A DNA stretch of 64,000 nucleotides. It comes from Alphaproteobacteria bacterium. GTDB taxonomy: Bacteria > Pseudomonadota > Alphaproteobacteria > Acetobacterales > Acetobacteraceae. Position numbers and translations under genes: made by a program. The stretch lies in the NCBI GenBank assembly GCA_017307285.1, contig JAFKFI010000069.1, positions 35,683-99,682 of the forward strand, in the 5' to 3' direction. Within the stretch, counting starts at the first letter, position 1. Each line of letters begins with the position of its first letter. Below, one piece after another: positions 28,636 through 37,907 of the stretch. The notes under the pieces are model-generated. The model worked only from the letters and a program-made list of their open reading frames with translations, was not told the DNA's origin and did not search any database.

Positions 28636-30252
28636 CTATGCCACGCTGCGTTCCCGCGCCGACCGATTGGCCCGCTCGGGCGGTGCGTACGGCAGCAACC
28701 AGTCCGCCAGGGCGCCGGTATCATCCGTTACCATCAGCGGGTCGAAATACTTGCGCCGATCTGCCTCGCCGATATCGGACGGGATGTCCCCGTACTGCGG
28801 ATCGAGAATATCGGTCCCGCCCATGTAGGTCCGCTTGCGATCCTTGGCATGCTTGCGGCCAAGGCGCGCGAGGCGCGAGCGGTTTTCGACGAACAGATAG
28901 ATCGACGCCGGATCACGCCAGCCGTGCCGCAGCAGATGGCGGACGAAGCGGGAGAAGATGTTCCACCTGCTCATGTAGAGATGCGGCGCGCCAAAGATGC
29001 GCGCGGCGAACTCGCCTAACGCCTCGGGCGAGTCACGCGTGTTGCGGTAGGCAATGCAACGTCCGTCGAGGTCACGCAGCCGCAAATTGGGCAGCAGCTC
29101 GCCGTCTCGCGCCGCATCCCAGAATAGCTTGGTGCCCGCCAGCGGTGCGACGAAGGCAAGAAAATACGGATGATGCAGCAGCTCGGAATTCAGCACCGAG
29201 CGCAATTCCGCCTCCATCTCCGCGATCGTGCTCATGCGCGGGTCGAACAAGTAGCCGTAGGTGATCATCATGCCGAGCGACTCCGCATAGGCGATGTCCT
29301 CGGCGACGTTGCGTTCGCCGCGCTGCTCGTTCTGCCGCTTGTTATGGGCGGCGATGAACTTGGGGTCGAACGACTCGATGCCGGTGAACAGGCCGCGACA
29401 TTTCGAATCTGCCATCAGCTTGATGATCTCGTGGTTACGCAGTAGGTCCTGCGTGACCAACGCCCCCCACATGCGGACCCGCTTGTGTGATTTCAGGTAG
29501 CGGCAGATCTCGCGCAGATGCGGCAGGTTGTTCGAGAAATTGTTGTCGATGAACCAGACCATCGGCCACATCCGACGCAGGCTGAAGCGTGGGCTGCAGT
29601 CGATCGAATCCTCGATATTGCGCGCAATATCGGAGCCCGGATAAGCCGCGTGGCGCGCCCGCTCGGCAGGAATCGAGCAGAAATCGCACTTGAAATTGCA
29701 GCCGCGCGACGCCTCGATGTAGTGCAGCGGAATATGGATGCCGTGCTCGGCAAACAGCGAATGGTCGACCGTGTAGCTCGCGATGTTGCCTTGCGGCGAA
29801 CGGTAGATGCCACCGAGCGAGCCCGACTCGTAGTCGTGCATCACCTGCCGGATCGCCTCGACCCCGCCGGCGCAGATCGCGTCGAAGAATTGCAGCGCGA
29901 ACTCCGGAAACAACGTACAGAAACTGCCTCCTGCAACAACCTTCGCACCCGCCCGCTTGAACACATAGGCAAGCTGGCGCATCCGGTCGAAATCCATCAG
30001 TAGTCCCGTAAGGACCACCAGCTCGTACTGGCCGGGCGCGACCGATGACGTGTCGTACGGCCCGTGCCACATGTCATGATACAGCGTCACCGCGTAGCGC
30101 GAGCGGTCTATCAGCGACGCGACGTGCAGCCCTGCCATCGGCTGGAGATAGTCTCGGTCCCGCTTACGGGCACGGTCCTCGTGGAGATGCGCGCAAAGGA
30201 TCAGGATACGCGGCCGCGTGGCCGTGGGATCAGCGGGAAAGGCTCGCGACAT
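28636..30252 (-). CDS. B12-binding-domain radical SAM protein
   Basis: A 538-aa iron-sulfur enzyme. The N-terminal half resembles a cobalamin-binding domain (RILILCAHLHEDRARKRD, LVVLTGLLMDFDRM, GAKVVAGGSFCTLFPE). The radical SAM core has the 4Fe-4S motif EASRGCNFKCDFCSIPAER (CxxxCxxC, about residues 187-194), then VWFIDNNFSNNLPHLREI and GLFTGIESFDP. Product unknown; the family includes methylases and hopanoid-modifying enzymes. It stands alone between the ArsR cluster and the cyclase gene, with no biosynthetic partners adjacent. Confidence 0.85.
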   Translation of the reverse strand: MSRAFPADPTATRPRILILCAHLHEDRARKRDRDYLQPMAGLHVASLIDRSRYAVTLYHDMWHGPYDTSSVAPGQYELVVLTGLLMDFDRMRQLAYVFKRAGAKVVAGGSFCTLFPEFALQFFDAICAGGVEAIRQVMHDYESGSLGGIYRSPQGNIASYTVDHSLFAEHGIHIPLHYIEASRGCNFKCDFCSIPAERARHAAYPGSDIARNIEDSIDCSPRFSLRRMWPMVWFIDNNFSNNLPHLREICRYLKSHKRVRMWGALVTQDLLRNHEIIKLMADSKCRGLFTGIESFDPKFIAAHNKRQNEQRGERNVAEDIAYAESLGMMITYGYLFDPRMSTIAEMEAELRSVLNSELLHHPYFLAFVAPLAGTKLFWDAARDGELLPNLRLRDLDGRCIAYRNTRDSPEALGEFAARIFGAPHLYMSRWNIFSRFVRHLLRHGWRDPASIYLFVENRSRLARLGRKHAKDRKRTYMGGTDILDPQYGDIPSDIGEADRRKYFDPLMVTDDTGALADWLLPYAPPERANRSARERSVA

Positions 30253-30305
30253 CGGCTCTCGGCACCCCCATTTCGTCGGGATAACGGATTATCTACGGCG
30301 ACCCG

Positions 30306-33300
30306 TCAAGCGAGGTCTTGCACCATGCGCGCTGCGCGACGCAGGTCGGGCGTGTCGAGCCCCTCGCGAAACCAGTTCAGCAGCGGCTCGAGAAGCGCCA
30401 GGGCCTCGCGTCGCTGGTCGCGCCGCGCGCGCAGCGCGGCGATTCCCATCGCGCCGCGCAGCTCCCACGACCGAGCATCCTGCGCGCGCGCCACGCCCAG
30501 GCTGGTTTCGTATGCCACCACGGCATCGTCGTCTAGATCGGCCTCGACCCAACGCTCGTTCATCGACGCGGCCTCATCCAGTGCCTCCGCGATCGTCGCC
30601 AGCCCTTCCTCGAAGCGGCCGAGCCGCAACAGCGCGTCGGCGCTGACTGCGAGATGGTAGGGACCGATCAACCGCCCGCCGGTTGCGTTCCAGCGTGCCA
30701 GCCCGGCCCGGTTCTGCGCCAGCGCCTCCTCGCCCCGCCCGAGCTCGACAAGAGCCGCCGACTCGAACAGCGGCGACAGCACTGAATGGACGAACGGAAT
30801 GCTCTGCTCGCGCGCGATCCGCGCCGCTTCGCCGGTACGCGCCCTCAGTGCTGCGGGATCGCGGCGGAAGGCGTGCACCGCCGAGCCCACGGTGAGCGCG
30901 AAACACAGGTTGAATGGATGCTCGAGCCGCCGCGCGTGATGGTCCTGCTCCGCCGCCGCCTCGGCACCGAGATCGGGAAAGCCCTCGATCCACAGCCGAT
31001 ACGACTCCCACGTCATTGTCGTGGTCTTCACGTCCGACGCGATAATTGCGACGTAGTGCCGGTCGCGCTCGAAATCATATCCCGCTAGCTTCTTGGCGTG
31101 CTCGCCGGCCGCGGCAAACTCGCCGCGCCAGAAATGCGATGACGCAGCTGCATAGGCGGCGTTGAGCACCAGAAGTGGATCGTTCTTTCCGGCCGCCGCC
31201 GCCTGCATTTCCTTGACCAGCGCCGATGAGACGCGATCATTGCCGCGCGTCGCATGATACTGCCACAGCACGCGCAATACATTGGGCAGCCGCGCCGTGT
31301 CGCCGAGCGCGTGGCACAGCGCGTGCGCCGGCGTTAGCACCGTATCGACCTCGGCGGCCGCCCAGCCCTTTAGTGCCATATACGTGCTGCCGAGGGCAGC
31401 GCGCAGGTCGAGTTCGTGGCGGTCCCGCGCCGGCGAGGGTGGCAGGCTGGCGACCGCGTTGAGCCCCTGCGTGAGATGCTCTACCGCCTCGCGCAGCGCC
31501 GAGCGCTGCCGCGCCTTCTCACCGGCGCGCAGCCAACAGATGATCGCCTGCACGACGAGCCCGGCGGCCTCGTAGTGCTGCGCCAGAAGCTCGGGCTGCG
31601 CATCGCGCATATCGGGAAACAGCCGCTCGAAGGCGCCAACGATGCGACCATGCAGCTGCACCCGGTCCCGTCGCAGCAGGCTCGCATAGGCCACGTCCTG
31701 CACCAGCGCGTGACGGAACGTATAGACCACGTCGGGCAACTCGCGCTCGCGCAGCACCAGCTCGGCGTCCGACAGCCGGGAGAGCGCGGTGTTGAGCTCC
31801 CCTTCGGGCATCTCTGCCACTGCCGAGAGCTGGCGGAACGAAAAGCTGCGCCCGATCGCGGCACCGATTTGAGCCACCGCCTTGACGTTGCCCAGCCGGT
31901 CCAGCCGCGCCATCAGCGAGTCATGAAGGGTGGACGGGATATCGAGCCGAGAGAAGCTGCCGCCTTCCAGCGTGTAGCCCGACGCCTCCTTGCGCAGCAG
32001 GCCGGATTCCAGGGTCGCCTTGGTCAGCTCCTCGACGAACAGCGGCACACCGTCGGTGCGGCTCAGAATGAGCTCGGTCACCTCCGGCGGCAGCGACTTG
32101 CCGCCCACCACGTTGCGGATCAGCGCCGCGTTTTCCGCCCGGCCGAGCCGGCCGACCGGCAGCAAGGTGACGTGCGGCGAGTGGGTTGCGAGAGGGTCCG
32201 CCCAATCGGGCACGAACTCCGCACGCGACGTTGCGACCACCAGCATTGGCGCGGCCCGCGCCCGTTTGACCAGCAATGCGATGAGCTCAATCGAGCTCGG
32301 GTCGGCCCAATGTAGATCCTCGCAGAGGAGCAGCGCTGGGCCGTGCCCGGCCGGCGCCGTGATGAGGTCGAGGATGCAATTGAGCGCGATCTCCTTCTGC
32401 CGTTGCGGGCTCATCGAGGTGGGCGCGGTGAGCCTCGCGCCGGGGATCGACAGCAGCTCGCCAAGCAGCGGCACCGCCTGAGCTGGATCGGCCACGCGAT
32501 CGCCGATCCAGCTCCTGAGCTTGGCCAACTGCACGGCCGCCGCCTCCCCTGGCTCCAGCCCGGCATCGGTCCGGAGCCCGTGGACGAACGGGTCGAGCGG
32601 GCTGTTGCGTCCGCTCGGCGCGCAGGAATAGGTGGCCGTGTGCGCCGCCTCCTGGCAGAGCGCTATGCGCAGCGCCTCGACGATACGGGACTTGCCGATG
32701 CCCGGCTCGCCCGTCAGCAGCACGACCTGCCCGGAGCCACTTGCCGCCAGTCGCCAGCGCGCCAGCAGCAGCCCCATCTCCGCCTGGCGCCCGACCAGCG
32801 GCAGGCTCGCCGTGGCCCGCAGCGCCTCGAAGCGATTGCGGATCGCCCGCGGCCGCAGCACTTGCCAGACCTGCACGTCCTCGGCGAAGCCCTTCAACGC
32901 GGTGCGGCCGAGGTCGCGATCCTCGAACAGCGAACCCACCAGCCGGCGGGTGCTATCGGCGATCAGGACGGTATCCGGCTCGGCGATCGATTGCAGCCGC
33001 GCCGCGAGGTTGGGTGCCTCCCCGATCACGTCGGCGCGTTGCGTGGCCTGGACAGTGCTAGATTGGGCGGAGACGAACTCGCCGATCACCACGGTCCCGG
33101 TGGCGATCCCGACCCGCACCTGCATGGCGGCATCCGGCACACGAAGGGCGGCGACCGATTCCACGATCGCCAGACCAGCGCGCACCGCCCGTTCGGCGTC
33201 GTCCTCCTGCGCCAGCGGGTAGCCGAAAAAGATCAGGATACCGTCGCCAAGATGCCGCGCCACGAAGCCGTCGAACTGCCCGACGATCTCGTCGACGCAG

Positions 33301-33638
33301 GATTGATAGGCGGTGATCGCGTCGTGCAGGTCCTCAAGGTCGAGTCGCGTGGATAGCGCGGTAGAGCCCACCAGATCACAGAACATGACGGTCAGCTGCC
33401 GCCGCTCGACAAGCGGCGGGGCCGGGGGAGGCGCCGGGGGAGGCGCTGGCGGGACCGGCCGTCGGGCGACGTCGACCGGCGGCCGGTCAGCGAGAGTAGC
33501 GCCGCAATCGCCGCAAAATCGCGCGGATCGCGGGTTCTGGCCGCCGCATGAATCGCACGTGGTCAGGACCGCAGTGCCGCAGCGCGTGCAGAACGCCTTC
33601 CGCTCGCCCAGCGCGGCGCCGCAGTTCGGACAGTCCAT
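30306..33638 (-). CDS. Zinc-ribbon/class III nucleotidyl cyclase/ATPase/TPR regulator
   Basis: A 1,110-aa multidomain cytoplasmic signalling protein. Residues about 3-47 hold paired zinc ribbons (MDCPNCGAALGERKAFC, then CDSCGG and FCGDCGA). About 75-260 is a class III adenylate/guanylate cyclase domain (LTVMFCDLVGSTALSTRLD, RHLGDGILIFFGYP). About 280-600 is an AAA/STAND-type ATPase (LLTGEPGIGKSRIVEALR as P-loop, LLLCEDLHWADPSS as Walker B). The C-terminal half is TPR-like helices. The start at 33638 begins exactly at the zinc ribbon. Stimulus and nucleotide product cannot be read from sequence. Confidence 0.88.
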   Translation of the reverse strand: MDCPNCGAALGERKAFCTRCGTAVLTTCDSCGGQNPRSARFCGDCGATLADRPPVDVARRPVPPAPPPAPPPAPPLVERRQLTVMFCDLVGSTALSTRLDLEDLHDAITAYQSCVDEIVGQFDGFVARHLGDGILIFFGYPLAQEDDAERAVRAGLAIVESVAALRVPDAAMQVRVGIATGTVVIGEFVSAQSSTVQATQRADVIGEAPNLAARLQSIAEPDTVLIADSTRRLVGSLFEDRDLGRTALKGFAEDVQVWQVLRPRAIRNRFEALRATASLPLVGRQAEMGLLLARWRLAASGSGQVVLLTGEPGIGKSRIVEALRIALCQEAAHTATYSCAPSGRNSPLDPFVHGLRTDAGLEPGEAAAVQLAKLRSWIGDRVADPAQAVPLLGELLSIPGARLTAPTSMSPQRQKEIALNCILDLITAPAGHGPALLLCEDLHWADPSSIELIALLVKRARAAPMLVVATSRAEFVPDWADPLATHSPHVTLLPVGRLGRAENAALIRNVVGGKSLPPEVTELILSRTDGVPLFVEELTKATLESGLLRKEASGYTLEGGSFSRLDIPSTLHDSLMARLDRLGNVKAVAQIGAAIGRSFSFRQLSAVAEMPEGELNTALSRLSDAELVLRERELPDVVYTFRHALVQDVAYASLLRRDRVQLHGRIVGAFERLFPDMRDAQPELLAQHYEAAGLVVQAIICWLRAGEKARQRSALREAVEHLTQGLNAVASLPPSPARDRHELDLRAALGSTYMALKGWAAAEVDTVLTPAHALCHALGDTARLPNVLRVLWQYHATRGNDRVSSALVKEMQAAAAGKNDPLLVLNAAYAAASSHFWRGEFAAAGEHAKKLAGYDFERDRHYVAIIASDVKTTTMTWESYRLWIEGFPDLGAEAAAEQDHHARRLEHPFNLCFALTVGSAVHAFRRDPAALRARTGEAARIAREQSIPFVHSVLSPLFESAALVELGRGEEALAQNRAGLARWNATGGRLIGPYHLAVSADALLRLGRFEEGLATIAEALDEAASMNERWVEADLDDDAVVAYETSLGVARAQDARSWELRGAMGIAALRARRDQRREALALLEPLLNWFREGLDTPDLRRAARMVQDLA

Positions 33639-33717
33639 CTCCCGACCCGCCCCAATATTGGTCGTTTGCCCCAGCAAAGCGCTCTGCGGGGGGCGCGTCT
33701 ACACCGGATTGCGAGAA

Positions 33718-34890
33718 TCAGCCGCCCCCGGCGCCCGAGCCCTGAGAAATCCGCGCCCGCAGCCCGTCTCGCAACCGCTGCATCGCCCGCGCCATGCGCT
33801 CCGGGCGCTGTGCGAAGCACACCCTGAGATGTCCCTCGCCCGCCGCGCCGAAGGCGCTGCCCGGCGCTACTGCCACGCCATGCTCCGTCACCAATTTGCG
33901 GGCCAATGCCATGCTGTCAGTCGCGCCGTCCACGCCGATGAAGGCATAGAACGCCCCGTCGGGCGCCGCGTAGCGAACCCCGTTCAGCCCGGCGAGCGCC
34001 TCGCCGGCCATGTCCCGTCCGCGCGCGCAGTGGGCGAGGAACGCCTCGGTGAACGCCGTGTCCGCCAACGCCGCCGCCCCGGCGTGCTGGGTAAAAGGCG
34101 CGACGCCAGAATGCGTCACCTCAACGATGTCGCTGATGGCGTCGCGCGCCCCTTCCGGCACCACCATCCAGCCAAGCCGCCAACCGGTCATCGCCCAGGT
34201 CTTGCTGAAGCTGTTGCAGATGATCACCGCATTGTCGGGCTCGGCGATATCGAGCAGCGAGGGCGCCGCCGCCGCGCCATCATAGACCAGCCGCGAATAC
34301 ACCTCGTCGGAGATCAGCCAGACACGGTGGCGGCGGCAGAGATCGAGAATGGCCACCAACTCGGCGCGGGTCGCGGTCCAGCCTGTCGGATTGTTGGGCG
34401 AGTTGAGTACGAAAGCCCGCGCCCCGCGCAGCTTCTCCTCCAGCTTGTCCAGGTCGAGCCGGAAGCGGCCCTCGGGCGTGGCGTCGAGCGGGAGCTCGTC
34501 CACCGCCGCGCCGCGCAGCCGAGCCGCGTTGCCGATGTTCGGCCAAGAGGGCGAATGCAGCACTACTCGATCGCCGGCCCGCACGGTCGCCGTCAGCGCG
34601 ATCGCCACAGCCGCCATGCCCGAGGCGGTGATCTGGATGCGCGCCTCGGTCACCGGCTTGGCGTGCAGCTCCGTCAAGTAGCGGGAGAGCGCGTCGCGCA
34701 GCGGCGGGGTGCCGCGTACGTCGGGGTAGGTGGTCGCCCCGCCATCGAGCGCCGTCACCAGAGCGTCCCGCGCCGAGGCCGGGCTCGGATAATCCGATTC
34801 GCCAAAACACAGGAACTCCACGTCCGGCAGCCCGAAGGCCAACCGGCTGATCTCGACGATACGCGAGCCGGGAATAGTGACGAGGTCCAT
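33718..34890 (-). CDS. Class I/II PLP-dependent aminotransferase
   Basis: A 390-aa fold-type I aminotransferase, probably of the aspartate/aromatic group. FCFGESDYPSP-type N region, the PLP-phosphate contacts, LNSPNNPTGW, SDEVYSRLVYDG and the Schiff-base lysine in NSFSKTWAMTGWRLGW (Lys about 230) are intact, followed by GDGAFYAFI-like APDGAFYAFIGV and RVCFAQ. It lies alone, head-to-head with surE. Substrate not assignable. Confidence 0.9.
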   Translation of the reverse strand: MDLVTIPGSRIVEISRLAFGLPDVEFLCFGESDYPSPASARDALVTALDGGATTYPDVRGTPPLRDALSRYLTELHAKPVTEARIQITASGMAAVAIALTATVRAGDRVVLHSPSWPNIGNAARLRGAAVDELPLDATPEGRFRLDLDKLEEKLRGARAFVLNSPNNPTGWTATRAELVAILDLCRRHRVWLISDEVYSRLVYDGAAAAPSLLDIAEPDNAVIICNSFSKTWAMTGWRLGWMVVPEGARDAISDIVEVTHSGVAPFTQHAGAAALADTAFTEAFLAHCARGRDMAGEALAGLNGVRYAAPDGAFYAFIGVDGATDSMALARKLVTEHGVAVAPGSAFGAAGEGHLRVCFAQRPERMARAMQRLRDGLRARISQGSGAGGG

Positions 34891-35000
34891 GACCAGTATG
34901 TAGATGCGCTCGCCCTCATGCCCAACCCTTGCCGGCCCTGGACGCGGACGGCGCGAGGCGCCAAACAGGGTGGACCTCAGACCGGACCGGGAGCGACTGC

Positions 35001-35774
35001 GTGCTCGATCGCATCATGCTGACCAATGACGATGGGATAGACGCGCCCGGCCTCGCTGTCCTCGAGCACATCGCCGCCGAGCTCGCCCATGAGGTCTGGG
35101 TGGTCGCCCCTGAGCACGACCAAAGCGGCGTATCGCACTCGGTGAGCCTGCATCAGCCGCTGCGCGTCACCGAGCGCGGCCGGCACCGTTTCGGCATCAC
35201 CGGCACGCCGGGGGACTGCGCGGTCATGGGCGTCTGCTATCTGATGCGCGATGCCGCGCCCCAGCTCATCCTCTCCGGCATCAATCGGGGCGCTAACCTC
35301 GGCATGGAGACAGTGTTCTCCGGGACGGTAGGCGGCGCGATGACCGGGATGATGCTGGGCATTCCTTCGGTCGCCCTCAGCCAGGCCTGGACCGACCGGG
35401 CCAATGTGCCCTGGGACACCGCCCGCAGCCTCGGCGCCTCGGTGGTGCGCCGGATGCTGGAGATCGGCTGGAGCGCCGACACCTGCCTCAACATCAACTT
35501 TCCCGACCGCCCCGCAGCAGATACCGGCGAGCCAACCCTTTGTCGTCAGGGCGTCGGCATGATCCGCGGCATGGATGTCGAGACCCGCACCGATCCGCGC
35601 GGCCTGATCTATCACTGGATCAACTTCCGCCGCGGCCCGCGCGAGCAAGGCCCGGAAAGCGATATTGACACGCTGCGTGCCGGTCGCATCGCCGTGACCC
35701 CGATCCGCTACGACCGCACCGACGAGCGCGCGTACGAGGCGCTCGCCGAGCACTTGCCCCGACTGGGTGGTTGA
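35001..35774 (+). CDS. surE: 5'/3'-nucleotidase SurE
   Basis: A 257-aa metal-dependent nucleotidase. The metal site LTNDDGIDAPG opens the protein, then APEHDQSGVSHSVSL, GTPGDCAVMG and SGINRGANLG. The GTG at 35001 has GGGAG 8 nt upstream and encodes VLDRIMLTNDDG; an ATG in the same frame 72 bp upstream gives an atypical extension. It hydrolyses nucleoside monophosphates and is linked to stationary-phase survival in the family. Often found next to pcm; no pcm gene is present here. Confidence 0.94.
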   Translation: MLDRIMLTNDDGIDAPGLAVLEHIAAELAHEVWVVAPEHDQSGVSHSVSLHQPLRVTERGRHRFGITGTPGDCAVMGVCYLMRDAAPQLILSGINRGANLGMETVFSGTVGGAMTGMMLGIPSVALSQAWTDRANVPWDTARSLGASVVRRMLEIGWSADTCLNINFPDRPAADTGEPTLCRQGVGMIRGMDVETRTDPRGLIYHWINFRRGPREQGPESDIDTLRAGRIAVTPIRYDRTDERAYEALAEHLPRLGG

Positions 35775-35945
35775 TCTTACCGGACTCTGGCGTCGCTCCA
35801 TGCCAAGGAGCTGAGGTTCGGTATCGTCTCGACCCGCAGCGACTTGGCGCCGGCCCCACTGGCCCGCAAGATAGTCGAGAAGTTGCTCGGTCGTGAGCAA
35901 CGCGGCCGCAAGCGGCCGGGCAGAATACTTCAGCGGGATGGGGCT

Positions 35946-37172
35946 ATGCCGCCACGCATGCAGGCCACGGGCTTGATCGCCAAACCGCCAGCCGACCGGC
36001 CCATCTGGGCCGCCATTGCCGCCGCAACCCTGGTCAACCTGCCGCTCGGCTCGCTGTACGCCTACAGCGTGTTCCTCCAACCGCTCGAGCAGTTGCTCAG
36101 CGTGTCGCGCTCCGAGCTCTCCTTCGTGTTCGCGTTGGCCACTATTAGCTTCACCGTTGGGATGAACGCGGCGCCGCGCTTCTTCGGCACCGGCTCGGCC
36201 CCCATGCTCGTCGCCCTCTGCGCCGCAAGCAGCGCCGCCGGGATCGCGGTCGCCGCCGCTGCCACGGGCCTTGCCGGGCTCGTCATCGGCTATGGGGTGC
36301 TGTTCGGGTTAGGCGGTGGGATAGCCTACATCCTATTCCAGCAAGGCGTGAACCTGATGCTCCAGCGACGGTCCGGGCTGGTGAATGGATATCTCGTCAG
36401 CCTCTATCCGCTCGGCGCCATGTTGGCCGCACCGCTGTTCGGCCTGTCGATCGAGGCCTGGGGCGTGCGGGTCACCCTGGCTGGGCTGGCCATCACGATC
36501 GCGCTCGCCGGCATCGCTGCCTACATCTTGGTCGCCCGGGCCGGAATGCGGCTGCGTCCGCTCGCCGGCACTGCGGACGACGTGCGGGTGACCGGCCGAC
36601 ACCTGGTGTTCTGGCAAATGTGCGCCGTGTTCTTTCTTGCCGCCGCGGCCGGACTCACTGTGCTCAGCCAAGCCGCTGGCATCATCGTCGCCTACGGCGG
36701 ATCGATGGCCGGGGCACTGGCCGCAACCACCGCGATCAGCGGCGCGGTCGCTGCAGCACGGCTCGGCGGCGGATGGTTGGTCGATGTACTGCCGGTACCC
36801 GCAGTCATGGGCCTCGCCCACGCCGTCGCGCTGGCCGGCGCCGGTCTGTTGACCCTCTGGCCGGGACCGCTCTCCGCCATGCTGGCGTTGGCCATGATCG
36901 GCACCGGCGCCGGCCTGGTATCCGGCTCGACTGCCGCCGGGGTCGCAACCTATTGGCCGGCAGCACAATATGGCCGAATAGCAAGCCGCCTTTACATCGC
37001 CTGGGGCGTCGCCGCGATCAGCCTGCCAGTGCTCGCCGGGCACCTGTTTGACCTCACCGGCGGCTATCACGCGGCGATCGTCGTCGCCGGCTGCGGCAAC
37101 CTCGCGGGCCTGCTAGTTGCTCTCTCGCTGCCGCGACGAGGACCGGCGCTGACAGCGCACATTGCAGGCTGA
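35946..37172 (+). CDS. MFS transporter, oxalate/formate antiporter-like
   Basis: A 408-aa transporter with 12 predicted membrane helices. NLPLGSLYAYSVFLQPLEQL at TM1 resembles the OFA (oxalate:formate antiporter) branch of the MFS. GVLFGLGGGIAYILFQQGVN and NGYLVSLYPLGAMLAAPLFG follow. The start is ambiguous: 35946 is used, with 35958 also possible and a 34-codon longer frame less likely. Substrate unknown. The 171-bp gap after surE shows no promoter I can assign. Confidence 0.83.
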   Translation: MPPRMQATGLIAKPPADRPIWAAIAAATLVNLPLGSLYAYSVFLQPLEQLLSVSRSELSFVFALATISFTVGMNAAPRFFGTGSAPMLVALCAASSAAGIAVAAAATGLAGLVIGYGVLFGLGGGIAYILFQQGVNLMLQRRSGLVNGYLVSLYPLGAMLAAPLFGLSIEAWGVRVTLAGLAITIALAGIAAYILVARAGMRLRPLAGTADDVRVTGRHLVFWQMCAVFFLAAAAGLTVLSQAAGIIVAYGGSMAGALAATTAISGAVAAARLGGGWLVDVLPVPAVMGLAHAVALAGAGLLTLWPGPLSAMLALAMIGTGAGLVSGSTAAGVATYWPAAQYGRIASRLYIAWGVAAISLPVLAGHLFDLTGGYHAAIVVAGCGNLAGLLVALSLPRRGPALTAHIAG

Positions 37173-37216
37173 ACTCGGCCAGGGCCGATCCGTCACGGAT
37201 CAGAACACCGGCGAAC

Positions 37217-37438
37217 TCAGCGCAGACCGCGATCCCGGAACGCGTCGCCAGCCGCCAGTTGGCTCTCGCGGACGATGCGCTCATGCCCGTCGCGATCGTT
37301 TTTCACCCGGTACTGGCAGTCCTGCTGCTCGATCGGCAGCTGCCGAACAATCGTGTAGGAGCCGCGTGGTATATGATGATCCAGCCGACCGGGCATGAAC
37401 TCGACCGATTGGCCGACCGAGAATTTGTGACGGATCAT
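37217..37438 (-). CDS. Small conserved hypothetical protein
   Basis: A 73-aa protein, MIRHKFSVGQSVEFMPGR at the start and YTIVRQLPIEQQDCQYRVK in the middle. This resembles a small beta-barrel-like family common in Rhizobiales and Rhodospirillales whose function is unknown. A start at 37450 (MEAT) is possible. It lies 66 bp downstream of the cold-shock gene on the same strand. Confidence 0.7.
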   Translation of the reverse strand: MIRHKFSVGQSVEFMPGRLDHHIPRGSYTIVRQLPIEQQDCQYRVKNDRDGHERIVRESQLAAGDAFRDRGLR

Positions 37439-37504
37439 CGTAGCCTCCAACGACCGGCACCGCCGGACGATGAAGTCCGTGGACGGCGCCGGCCCTAGTC
37501 TCGA

Positions 37505-37711
37505 TCAGGCGGACTGCAGGTTTTCCGCCGAGAACTTGCCCTGTTGGCCCTGCTGGACCTCGTATCGGATCTTCTGGCCCTCGTTGAGCCCACCGAGACC
37601 TGCCCGCTCGACGGCCGAGATGTGGACGAACACATCCTTGGTGCCGTCATCGGGCTGGATGAAGCCGTAGCCCTTCTGCGCATTGAACCACTTGACCGTA
37701 CCTGTCGCCAT
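37505..37711 (-). CDS. cspA: Cold-shock protein (CspA family)
   Basis: A 68-aa single cold-shock domain. TGTVKWFNAQKGYGFI contains RNP1 and DVFVHISAVERAG contains RNP2. It binds single-stranded RNA and DNA and acts as an RNA chaperone. The interval 37712-37907 upstream could hold a regulatory leader, but I see no clear hairpin in it. Confidence 0.97.
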   Translation of the reverse strand: MATGTVKWFNAQKGYGFIQPDDGTKDVFVHISAVERAGLGGLNEGQKIRYEVQQGQQGKFSAENLQSA

Positions 37712-37907
37712 CGAAAGTCACTCCAACCAACCGGCGACCCGCGCGCTGCGGGCCGAACTACTTCTCAATGTGGGGAGCGCCGAATGCGAGTGTGTCGCAT
37801 GGAAAGGCACGCATAGCCCGGACCGAAAAGCGCCGATCAGGGCGATATGGGCGCTCTTGTAGTGGAATACCAGCCCGCCGGAAGCCGTCCTGTCAGCCGG
37901 CGTGTGT

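Noticed and set aside
32343..33356. 337-codon plus-strand frame over the cyclase gene
   Set aside because: Antisense of the zinc-ribbon/cyclase/ATPase gene; composition is Arg/Gln/His-rich without motifs.
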